Below are positions 6,801-9,544 of a DNA stretch of 11,693 nucleotides, one piece after another. The stretch comes from Baffinella frigidus (lineage: Eukaryota > Cryptophyceae > Cryptomonadales > Baffinellaceae): the NCBI GenBank assembly GCA_026770585.1, contig MU646599.1:92866-104558 (forward strand). The letters are read 5' to 3'. The notes below the pieces were generated by a model. The model ran no database searches. It had not been told where the DNA came from and worked only from the letters and a program-made list of their open reading frames with translations. The position numbers and the translations under genes were made by a program. Within the stretch, counting starts at the first letter, position 1, and every line of letters starts with the position of its first letter.

Positions 6801-7984
6801 AGAGGATACCGAAGCCACATGATGTATTTGTTAAGGGTGTATGAGATGTATTTTTTAAGGGTGTATGAGCCTACCAGTTCTACCACCACCACCTCCCCCA
6901 TAATACATATTTGTCCCTAATATGGGGTCCGTCATACGGCTCATAGACGATTGGATGACCCATCTCGAGGCCTGGGAGTCATCAAGAAGGAGAGAGTACC
7001 CTGGACATGGGCGATCCAATAGTCTATGAGCCGTATGCCGGACCCCATACCACCCTGGAGGGGACTTGCGGCCAAATCCCGAATAACCCTTTATCGCAAA
7101 AGTTGACATGATTTATACCACTAAAATACATATTAGACCTTTTTGTACCAGATCCATTCATCACGGGCACGCCACAATGTGGCGTGTTCTCCAAGGGGAG
7201 TTGACTTAATAATGCTCAAAATACCATAATGTTCCATCCAGGGTAGGGTGGTTAGGGACAAATAATGATGACCCCGAGTCATCAAGAAGGAGAGAGCACC
7301 CGAGGGAGGCGACGGCGGCGGTTTAGGGTGTAGGGTTGAAGGTTTTAAGGTTTAGGGTGTAGGGGTTCAGTGTGCCCCATAAGTCGGCGTAACCCTTGAA
7401 CGGCGTGGACTTTTTCCCCTCTCGATCCTTTCAACCGATTCTTTCTGTACCCTGAGAGTACCCGAGGGAGGCGACGGCGGCGCCCTCGTCCTCGCCGTCG
7501 AGCTGCTCGTCGAACTCGTTCTGCAGCGACGACAGCTCTGACACCTGCCGTCGTGGACGGGGATCAGCGAGCCCCACCCTGGATGCGCGAGCCCCACCCC
7601 CGTGTCGTGGAATGTTCTTGCTGGTCTCCATTCCGACTCACTCCTTACAAACTTAGAAGCAATGGACCCGAAAAATAAATTTGCTCCGCACTCTAAGGTC
7701 TGATGTGGTGGCTCTGGGGGCGTCAGCTTTTGAGGAAGAGTCCCCGGAAGATGCCCGGGTTTAGGGTTTAGGGTTTAGAGTTTAGGGTTCAGGGTTCAGG
7801 GTTTAGGGTTTAGGGTTTAGGGTTCAGGGTTCAGGGTTCAGGGTTCAGGGTTCAGGGTTCGGGGTTTAGCTACCTGCGCCTCGATTTCCGAGAGGATCTT
7901 CTTCTCTTTCTCCGTCAGGCGGATCGGCGCGGCCTTCTCGATCTTGTTCGCCACTTGGCTCAGCTTGTCGAATACGCTCGACAT
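761..7984 (-). CDS. IQ-motif coiled-coil protein, six-exon model, 3' end not found
   Basis: Joined exons 7984-7874, 7544-7462, 6149-6071, 4340-4264, 2740-2659 and 850-761 give 522 nt, or 174 codons, without a stop. Junction phases agree at every step (0, 2, 0, 2, 0). Residues 1-64 are charged and helix-prone. Joining exons 4 and 5 yields LQRVFRGHVARNQY, and joining 5 and 6 yields LQAAYRGMVGRREA. Both fit the IQ consensus (I/L)QxxxRGxxx(R/K), the known calmodulin-binding motif, so the inferred role is calmodulin or EF-hand light chain binding. No motor, kinase or other catalytic domain is visible. I do not recognise the N-terminal part or the protein as a whole. The last donor at 760 points to further exons beyond the left edge. 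The introns (329 to 1808 nt) hold exon debris and transposon-like hairpins. The gene could be expressed, or it could be a decaying member of a family. Confidence 0.62.
851..1090. repeat. GA/GT microsatellite-minisatellite tract
   Basis: About 240 bp of (GA)n with interspersed GACAGAGGAGACAG and GTGTGTGT blocks in imperfect units of about 40 bp. Read on the minus strand it is a long CT-rich tract ending exactly at the exon 6 acceptor, so it can serve as that acceptor's polypyrimidine tract. Long Ser/Leu-rich frames over it are artefacts of the repeat. Confidence 0.9.
1135..1298. mobile_element. GGGTAACGG-family hairpin element
   Basis: Inverted arms start TAGGGTAACGG on the left and TAAGATAACG on the right, and continue through CTGAAAA, GGTAGTTAAG and GGTATTGTCTACGGTAGGC. 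TA borders, 164 bp, no gene. Related to the element at 9295-9400 and the half copy at 4597-4677. Confidence 0.82.
1299..1690. other. Intron sequence with no recognised gene
   Basis: A short degenerate CCCTAAA patch lies at about 1419-1437, on the opposite strand to the other arrays within this gene. A 13-base inverted pair (CACTTAGCAGC near 1493 and GCTGCTAAGTG near 1622) surrounds about 110 bp. A tRNA-like A/B-box pair lies at 1622-1662. I see no exon. Confidence 0.5.
1622..1665 (+). other. tRNA-like remnant (A box and B box words)
   Basis: TGCTAAGTGGTAG resembles a pol III A box, with a short D-arm pairing of GCT to AGC. GGTTCGAGCCC resembles a B box with a nearly complete T stem. The boxes are only 29 nt apart, and no full cloverleaf or acceptor stem can be drawn. 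It may be a decayed tRNA, a SINE head or chance. Confidence 0.22.
1779..1813 (-). pseudogene. Exon 5 copy, 3' part only
   Basis: Minus-strand codons for GRRTEETSFVLH match the exon 5 end, with CAC in place of the final CAG before GTCGAC. The 5' part is replaced by repeat F (1812-1904). The sequence after the donor soon becomes the exon 6 intron (1698-1747), so the copy is chimeric. Confidence 0.7.
1812..1904 (-). repeat. Repeat F, inverted copy
   Basis: Read on the minus strand: TTTCAACAAAAGTCAACTTG, CCCAGAGATA, then AAATTTGGTCACGTAACACC and GAATCCGGGG. The same order is found on the plus strand at 2919-3009 and 5595-5684. Function unknown. Confidence 0.72.
1925..2074. mobile_element. Family D hairpin element D1
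   Basis: Long inverted arms (TCTCAGAAAAGGAG, TCTAAAACTCGTTTTCTTAA, GTCAA, CCCCTTCAAATATGTCAACT) close on a 16-nt loop. About 64 bp of arm pairs almost perfectly. The left border has TA and the right border is CTGAGACA. No gene. Confidence 0.86.
2090..2149 (-). pseudogene. Exon 5 copy interrupted near a hairpin element
   Basis: Minus-strand codons KVVYGVYWGRRAEGTSLVVQ are followed by donor GTCGAA. Differences from the intact exon are mostly silent or conservative. The match stops within a few bases of the TA border of the element at 2158-2380, so insertion of that element probably destroyed the 5' half. Confidence 0.78.
2158..2380. mobile_element. TAGAGCG-family hairpin element (223 bp)
   Basis: Arms of about 104 bp, from TA at 2158 (TAGGGCGTTTGCGGTAATTG) inward to AAATAGTACCA, pair with only a few mismatches around a loop of about 13 nt; the right arm ends at TA 2379-2380. 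Transcribed on either strand it would form a very long hairpin. No coding capacity. Confidence 0.92.
2381..2453. other. Short unassigned spacer between two hairpin elements
   Basis: No exon copy or repeat recognised. The sequence is A/T-richer than the exons. Confidence 0.4.
2454..2626. mobile_element. Family D hairpin element D2 with duplicated palindrome
   Basis: Same arms as D1, with TA borders (TATCCCAG and CTGAGATA) and a loop matching that of D1 at about 12 of 16 positions. In the right arm the self-complementary word AAACGAGTTTTACAACTCG occurs twice in tandem, while the left arm holds one such palindrome. This suggests replication slippage within the hairpin. Confidence 0.87.
2659..2740 (-). 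CDS. IQ gene exon 5 (27 codons; end of IQ 1, start of IQ 2)
   Basis: The acceptor GTCTGCAG is followed by one base completing Gly, then HVARNQYKVI, YGVYWGRRTE and ETSLVLQ, with donor GTCGAC at 2658. HVARNQY finishes the first IQ motif, and the final LVLQ opens the second. Comparison with the copy at 2090-2149 shows mainly silent or conservative differences (Val/Ile, Asp/Glu, several third positions), which supports this frame as one that was under protein selection. Confidence 0.7.
2789..2870. repeat. 21-bp minisatellite, block 1
   Basis: Plus-strand units of the type ACACGTATATACNCCTCCTA repeat about every 21 bp. The block leads directly into a scrap of exon 5 at 2872-2892. The same arrangement is seen at 3047-3130, so minisatellite and exon scrap were duplicated together. 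Confidence 0.72.
2872..2892 (-). pseudogene. Exon 5 scrap (IYGVYWG core)
   Basis: The 21 bases encode LIYGVYWG on the minus strand. Both sides differ from exon 5. Confidence 0.6.
2919..3009 (+). repeat. Repeat F, copy 2
   Basis: Starts GTTTCATCAAAGGCCAACTT and ends TTGGTCACGTAACACCCCAG then AATCCGGGG. Both this copy and 5595-5684 are followed by CCACCGAGTG about 20-35 bp later, so the conserved unit extends further. Not recognised. Confidence 0.72.
3047..3107. repeat. 21-bp minisatellite, block 2
   Basis: Second block of the minisatellite at 2789-2870, again joined to an exon 5 fragment (3108-3156). Confidence 0.72.
3108..3156 (-). pseudogene. Exon 5 copy, 5' part with acceptor
   Basis: The acceptor ACGCAG (AG at 3158-3157) is followed by one base and HVARKQWNIIYGVYW, then diverges into the minisatellite. 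HVARKQW would complete the IQ consensus at least as well as the intact exon (Trp at the last position). It could be a real alternative exon only if another donor were used. A telomere-like array starts four bases upstream of the acceptor. Confidence 0.72.
3162..3385. repeat. Interstitial telomere-like array (GGGTTTG/GGGTTTA)
   Basis: Four or more GGGTTTG units lead into six or more GGGTTTA units (to about 3236). After an interruption at 3240-3265 come degenerate units with GGGTCAA variants. TTTAGGG is the telomere repeat of plants and many algae. The G-rich strand is plus, so transcripts of the minus-strand gene carry the C-rich version. Confidence 0.93.
3396..3441 (-). pseudogene. Exon 4 copy, 3' half with donor
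   Basis: Minus-strand codons VVASSTLLLQRVFR plus GG and a GT donor (3395-3394). The 5' half is lost, and a further telomere-like patch starts about ten bases upstream, at 3452-3489. Confidence 0.74.
3452..3489. repeat. Short telomere-like patch
   Basis: TTAGGGTTTAGGGTTCGG followed by GGTTTAGGGTTA, in the same orientation as the arrays at 3162-3385 and 7758-7867. Confidence 0.78.
3490..3613. other. Intron sequence with nothing recognised
   Basis: A/T-richer stretch between a telomere-like patch and a hairpin element. I see no exon copy. Confidence 0.4.
3614..3780. mobile_element. TAGAGCG-family hairpin element 2 (167 bp)
   Basis: TA-bordered. The left end TAGAGCGCTTGCGGGAAAAC is mirrored on the right, with arms of about 50 bp continuing through GGCCGATT and AGAAATGTTT. 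The central part holds a weaker inverted pair (TTTGTACCAG / CTGGTACAAA). Ends resemble those of 2158-2380 but the arms differ. Confidence 0.9.
3859..3886. repeat. Small perfect hairpin
   Basis: AGCCAGGACCGG and CCGGTCCTGGCT are exact inverted partners, 12 bp each, with a four-base loop. Role unknown; within intron 4. Confidence 0.85.
3920..3968 (-). pseudogene. Exon 4 copy with GC in place of the GT donor
   Basis: Minus-strand codons HFVIAPLTLLLQRVFR plus GG are followed by GCCGCT where the intact exon has GTACCC. The upstream half is replaced by the 67-bp tandem repeat. GC donors exist but are uncommon; with the missing acceptor this copy is probably dead. Confidence 0.74.
3981..4181. repeat. 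Three tandem 67-bp units with a hairpin in each
   Basis: Units start at 3981, 4048 and 4115 and are almost identical. Each begins AGAAACAGCCCATCTAAACG and contains the hairpin CCCTACGGAT / ATCCGTAGGG with a three-base loop, extended by ATAGG words. The near identity points to recent expansion. Confidence 0.93.
4264..4340 (-). CDS. IQ gene exon 4 (25 codons + 2 nt; first half of IQ motif 1)
   Basis: The acceptor GATCGCAG (AG at 4342-4341) is followed by NAFMIENCRN, FVIASSTLLL, QRVFR and two bases of a Gly codon, then donor GTACCC at 4263. The end LLLQRVFRG is the first half of an IQ motif (LQxxFRG). It is completed by exon 5, which supplies one base plus HVAR. This is the only copy with both borders intact. 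Copies at 4514-4571 and 5152-5197 keep the 5' half; those at 3920-3968 and 3396-3441 keep the 3' half. Confidence 0.68.
4514..4571 (-). pseudogene. Exon 4 copy, 5' part with acceptor
   Basis: The acceptor ACGCAG is followed by AFMIENCRNFVIASSTLL, after which the match ends, so the QRVFRG half of the IQ motif is missing. Confidence 0.75.
4597..4677. mobile_element. Half copy of the GGGTAACGG-family element
   Basis: Matches 1148-1230, from GAAAACC(G/A)GGTAGTTA through CGAAACATTAGGAC. It lacks both termini and breaks off exactly where a scrap of the exon 4 start (4679-4690) begins. Confidence 0.82.
4679..4690 (-). pseudogene. Scrap of the exon 4 acceptor
   Basis: Minus strand ACGCAG|AACGCGT repeats the exon 4 splice acceptor and first codons, then ends. 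Too short to stand alone, but it fits the cluster of exon 4 copies on either side. Confidence 0.42.
4691..4947. other. Intron sequence with nothing recognised
   Basis: Includes a short (CA)n run near 4721 and A/T-rich sequence. No exon copy or inverted repeat is seen. Confidence 0.4.
4948..4958 (-). pseudogene. Second scrap of the exon 4 acceptor
   Basis: Minus strand CCCAG|AACGCGTTCAT repeats the exon 4 start with a usable AG, but the exon body is missing. The heptamer array at 4964-5100 lies directly upstream in the transcript sense. Confidence 0.48.
4964..5100. repeat. TGGTGTC heptamer array
   Basis: Runs of TGGTGTC with TGGTGTT variants are broken by two CACTCTTGCGTGG- or TCAAGGTGTGG-like interruptions. 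The seven-base period equals that of the telomere-like arrays here, and the array occupies the same position beside an exon 4 acceptor. Confidence 0.85.
5152..5197 (-). pseudogene. Exon 4 copy with a destroyed acceptor
   Basis: Minus-strand codons NAFMVENSRSCVIAS match the exon 4 start, but the preceding CAG is CAT, so the acceptor AG is gone. The IQ half is missing. A telomere-like patch lies 11 bases upstream (5208-5242). Confidence 0.75.
5208..5242. repeat. Short telomere-like patch
   Basis: GTTTAGGGTTCAGGGTTTAG and GGTTTGGG variants, G-rich strand plus. Confidence 0.82.
5338..5382. repeat. ATTATATGT microsatellite
   Basis: About five imperfect 9-bp units of GTATTATATG type. Confidence 0.85.
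5435..5461 (-). pseudogene. Exon 3 scrap (MAVEKLAEK)
   Basis: Minus strand ATG GCG GTC GAA AAA CTC GCG GAG matches the middle of exon 3. The ends are lost. It is followed on the plus strand by the AGCATTGTAGTGGCCCTTTT repeat, as is the copy at 5893-5940. Confidence 0.62.
5461..5560. repeat. Intron 3 repeat unit (GTAGTGGCCC to GGGACCTGG), copy 1
   Basis: Shares ATAAAAGCATTGTAGTGGCC, CTTTTGTACCA and GTTTTAATAAGG...GCTGGGACCTGG with 5941-6073. The end reproduces the exon 3 donor side. The unit is exon 3 intron that was duplicated. Confidence 0.72.
5595..5684 (+). repeat. Repeat F, copy 3
   Basis: ACCTTTCATCAAAAGTCAAC to TTTGGTCACG, with CAGAATCCGG at the end. See copies at 1812-1904 and 2919-3009. 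Confidence 0.72.
5685..5892. other. Intron 3 sequence with nothing further recognised
   Basis: Apart from the CCACCGAGTG word near 5716, shared with the repeat F copy at 2919-3009, I see no exon copy or inverted repeat. Confidence 0.4.
5893..5940 (-). pseudogene. Exon 3 copy, 3' part with donor
   Basis: Minus-strand codons MPIEKLAEMLWNEASQ end at CAG|GTCCCAG like the intact exon. The YDPVPEDADN part and the acceptor are missing. Confidence 0.75.
5941..6070. repeat. Intron 3 repeat unit, copy 2 (with internal duplication)
   Basis: AAATGTATTGTAGTGGCCCT-type blocks occur twice in tandem (near 5948 and 5984). The stretch then runs through GAGTTTTAATAAGGC to the exon 3 donor. A diverged scrap (GGCGAGGCGAGTTTTA) is seen at 10155-10170, outside this gene. 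Confidence 0.7.
6071..6149 (-). CDS. IQ gene exon 3 (26 codons)
   Basis: The acceptor CGGGTGCAG precedes G|TAC GAT, which encodes YDPVPEDADN, MAIEKLAEML and RNEAAQ, ending at CAG|GTCCCAG. The first base completes the Gly codon left open by exon 2, and the exon ends in phase 0. The donor GTCCCA is weak, but the same CAG|GTCCCAG is kept in the copy ending at 5893 and in a remnant near 5550, which argues that it is a real border. The second half is a short amphipathic helix. Three degraded copies lie at 6393-6438, 5893-5940 and 5435-5461. Confidence 0.62.
6150..6392. other. Intron 2 sequence with an imperfect hairpin
   Basis: GAGAGCGCTGTG-like words occur at 6175 and 6284. GCCAACTTTTGAGAAATT (6346 on) is roughly mirrored by AATTTCTCACAAGTGGC (to 6392). 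No exon is seen. Confidence 0.45.
6393..6438 (-). pseudogene. Exon 3 copy, 5' part with acceptor
   Basis: The acceptor GGGTGCAG is followed by one base and YDPGPEGADNMAIEN, then diverges into the imperfect hairpin at 6346-6392. It lies upstream of the intact exon 3 in transcript order and could act as a decoy acceptor. Confidence 0.75.
6522..6574. mobile_element. Solo arm of a family D element
   Basis: Minus strand TATCTCAGAAAAGGAGTTCT and the following AAATCGTTTTCTTAATT match one arm of D1/D2. The loop and the other arm are missing. Confidence 0.78.
6610..6740. repeat. Inverted repeat enclosing a 30-bp tandem pair
   Basis: ACCACGCAGGGCT (6610-6622) and AGCCCTGCGTGGT (6728-6740) are exact inverted partners, with GGTATTC / GAATACC further in. 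The interior holds two copies of GTATTCAAAAGTCA(A/T)TTT. It may be an unassigned hairpin element. Confidence 0.72.
6920..7050. repeat. Inverted repeat with 44-bp arms around an exon 2 flank
   Basis: ATATGGGGTCCG and CATACGGCTCATAGAC on the left are mirrored on the right with few mismatches (arms 6920-6963 and 7005-7050). The loop carries GAGTCATCAAGAAGGAGAGA and GTACCC, the sequence that follows the exon 2 donor elsewhere (7277-7300). Confidence 0.82.
7051..7290. other. Intron 2 sequence with nothing recognised
   Basis: Apart from GTTGACATG and AGTTGACTTA words, and a short inverted match of GGTTAGGGACAAATAAT to the region near 6911, I see no exon or element. Confidence 0.4.
7291..7321 (-). 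pseudogene. Exon 2 scrap with donor, joined to a telomere-like array
   Basis: The minus strand encodes AAVASL plus GG and donor GTGCTC, matching the exon 2 end. The upstream side is cut off and continues directly as CCCTAAACC-type repeats (7321-7370). Confidence 0.75.
7321..7370. repeat. Telomere-like patch abutting the exon 2 scrap
   Basis: GGTTTAGGGTGTAGGGTTGA and GGTTTAGGGTGTAGGGGTT units, G-rich strand plus, beginning at the break in the exon 2 copy. Confidence 0.85.
7462..7544 (-). CDS. IQ gene exon 2 (27 codons + 2 nt)
   Basis: The acceptor GACGGCAG (AG at 7546-7545) is followed by codons for VSELSSLQNEFDEQLDGEDE and then GAAVASL, with GG left over before the donor GTACTC at 7461. The segment is acidic and helical. 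It joins exon 1 in phase 0, continuing the coiled-coil-like N-terminus. The two leftover bases are completed to Gly by the first base of exon 3. A partial copy of its 3' end and donor lies at 7291-7321. Confidence 0.68.
7758..7867. repeat. Interstitial telomere-like array in intron 1
   Basis: About fifteen heptamers of GGGTTTA and GGGTTCA type. The array ends four bases from the exon 1 donor. Confidence 0.93.
7874..7984 (-). CDS. IQ gene exon 1 (start codon, 37 codons)
   Basis: Reading begins with ATG (plus-strand cat at 7982-7984) and gives MSSVFDKLSQ, then a Lys/Glu-rich helical stretch ending SEIEAQ at a CAG|GTAGCT donor (GT at 7873-7872). Third positions are strongly G/C, as expected for coding DNA here. 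The sequence just upstream of the ATG reads TTGCAG|G, so a 5'UTR intron or trans-splice acceptor is possible. The intron that follows enters a telomere-like array (7758-7867) within six bases of the donor. The product is unrecognised; the segment looks coiled-coil-like. Confidence 0.7.
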
Positions 7985-8401
7985 CCTGCAACAGTCGCTT
8001 TCCGCGCGCCGCCCGCGCCACCAGCCGCCTCCCTGTGCTGATGCGCACTCACCCCTATCCCCTCGCCACGTTCACCCCGTCAACCTGCAGCCGGGCCGCG
8101 CTCGCAACGCCTGGCTGCAACCTGCAGCCCTACCTCCCTTCAGCTAGAAAGGGTTGGACGATGTGTCCACGCAGGGTGGGCTACAGCAGCCGTGCCCGCG
8201 TTCGAAGCAGCAGGCACGGGGTCATCTACGCTCCATCTCCGCGCTTCGCTCGGCTTCCGCAACGCGCGCGTCGTCCCCTCCTCCCTTGACCAACCCCGTC
8301 CAGCCAGTGCCAGAATAACCCTCCAGTAATAAGCGGGCTTTTGGGGCTGCCGGGTTTGTACGATGGGGGTCCGATTTCCGGCGGTTTCCAAACTTAGGAA
8401 A
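7985..8401. promoter_or_regulatory. Divergent intergenic region between the two genes
   Basis: Lies between the IQ gene start (7984, leftward) and the plus-strand gene start (8402, rightward), so it should hold both promoters and 5' leaders. It is G/C-rich with repeated CCTGCAGCC words near 8086 and 8121. I see no TATA box or clear known element. A CTTAG|GAAAATG sequence just before 8402 could be a splice or trans-splice acceptor. Confidence 0.5.
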
Positions 8402-9543
8402 ATGTTGGCCGGCGAATCGATGACGCACAGGAAAGAGCTGCACGATCTGCACGAGCTCCCGGGGCCGACAGTGCACAGACGACGAGCGCTCCTTCCTCTG
8501 GCGGCAGCGGCGCTCTGCGCGTCCGTTCTGGTGTTCGTCCACGTTCAACAGGACCAGGCTGCAGTTCTGAGCACAGCCAGTTTCCTTGTCTCTTCTCGCG
8601 CGCCAGCCACGTTCGCTACGAAGAATGCTGCGACGAACACGAACACCCAGCGAGAGCAGCGCCTGAATGCAGCGGCTGCACGGGCTGCGTTGGCGCAAAA
8701 GCGGGTGGCGGAAAAGGCGGTCAAGGCGGCAGACGCTATCGCTGCTGAGGCGGGCAGGGTTGGGAAGCCTCAGGCGGGTGGGAAGGTGCCGGCGCACTGC
8801 CTGAGGTGCTTGCCTCATCCCTGCCATTGCGCCCAAACAATGCGTGGTGAGAGGACTTGGCACACTAAACCCGTACTCGAGTACAGCCCTCGCCCTTACT
8901 AAAGGTGATTAGGTTTTGAACACTCCGACCATAGGCGGACACCAACCCTTCCCGCACGACGGCCCTGCTTGGTTTCAAGTATCACACCGAGCCTCCTCTC
9001 CCCGCGGGGACCACCGTAGGGCCCTAGGTGCCCCATGTACTGGGTGCCCTGTACTCCAGTACAGCGAAGACCAGTTCTGACTCCACAGGGTTCCTGCTCT
9101 TGCAAACCCTAACCCCTAACCCCCAACCCCCAACCCCCAACCCCTAACCCCCAACCCCCAACGCCCAACCCCTCACCCCCAACCCCTCACCCCCAACTCC
9201 TCAACCCCTCGCCATTTTGGCGTTGAGTTCCTGATATTACAAGGCCTTCACTGAAGGGAATACATTGTGGTGATGCATAATGCACGCACGTTAATAGGGT
9301 AACGGCCGAGACTTTTTGGTCCTAGGATCCCTCGGCCTACGGTAGGAGGTCCTAGGCAATACCGTATGCCTAACCACCCCATTTTCAGGCCGTTACCCTA
9401 AGAACGTTTCTTCTTCCGGCAGGTTCGCGATCGACAGCAAGCGGGTGGTGCACGCGCCCACGGCGTGTCTGCGCTGGAAGGAGGTGCGGGAGGTCACGCG
9501 GCAGGCGCGGAGAGAGGGCGTCGAGTTCGTCTGGAGTAAATGA
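8402..9543 (+). CDS. Small type II membrane protein, two-exon model (174 aa)
   Basis: Exon 1 (8402-8805) joins exon 2 (9423-9543) to give 174 residues. The N-terminal 28 or so are charged and end HRRR, followed by one hydrophobic segment (ALLPLAAAALCASVLVFVHV). This is the usual layout of a signal anchor with cytosolic N-terminus. The next part is Ala/Lys/Glu-rich and coiled-coil-like (RAALAQKRVAEKAVKAADAI). The C-terminus from exon 2 (SKRVVHAPTACLRWKEVREV and ending EFVWSK) is not recognised. Type II anchors are typical of Golgi enzymes, but no catalytic motif is seen and I assign no function. An in-frame ATG at 8363 is possible; 8402 is preferred because an acceptor-like CTTAG precedes it. 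The donor at 8806 was chosen because it keeps the frame of exon 2. A stronger-looking donor at 8847 does not. Confidence 0.55.
8997..9032. repeat. Lone element-core fragment in the intron
   Basis: ACCACCGTAGGGCCCTAGG matches the central part of family A elements (ACCACCATAGGACCCTAGG in A1) and, in inverse, the segment at 40-60. The inverted termini are missing. Confidence 0.6.
9104..9205. repeat. Telomere-like array, C-rich strand plus
   Basis: CCCTAAC followed by many CCCCAAC and CCCTCAC variants. Opposite in orientation to the arrays in the IQ gene, but it too puts the C-rich strand into the transcript. Confidence 0.92.
9295..9400. mobile_element. GGGTAACGG-family hairpin element inside the intron
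   Basis: TA-bordered, 106 bp; ends TAGGGTAACGGCC and GGCCGTTACCCTA are exact inverted partners. GGTTAGGCATACGGTATTGC in the right arm is shared with the relatives at 1135 and 4597. It leaves only 22 bases before the exon 2 acceptor. Confidence 0.87.
9423..9543 (+). CDS. Exon 2 of the membrane protein gene (terminal exon)
   Basis: TTTCTTCTTCCGGCAG is a strong acceptor (AG at 9421-9422). One base and 39 codons follow to TGA at 9541-9543, with G/C-rich third positions throughout. A hairpin element ends at 9400, just upstream of the pyrimidine tract, and another begins at 9545, one base after the stop. Confidence 0.62.
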
Positions 9544-9544
9544 G

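Noticed and set aside
6855-7109. 84-codon minus-strand frame
   Set aside because: Lies over a 44-bp-arm inverted repeat in intron 2, and its Gly run comes from a CCACC tract.
8222-8863. 213-codon minus-strand frame opposite the membrane protein exon
   Set aside because: Arg/Pro/Ser/Cys-rich without motif, and exactly antisense to the plus-strand frame, which has a clear membrane anchor and a helical region.
8806-8902. Continuation of the membrane protein to the stop at 8900-8902
   Set aside because: An unspliced end at 8902 is possible, but the downstream exon with strong acceptor, coding-like third positions and stop at 9543 fits better. Kept as an alternative with lower weight.
9211-9230. 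CGCCATTTTGGCGTTGAG, reminiscent of the dinoflagellate spliced leader
   Set aside because: Only about ten bases match, the shared part is palindromic and easily found by chance, and the sequence sits inside an intron. It does not identify the organism.
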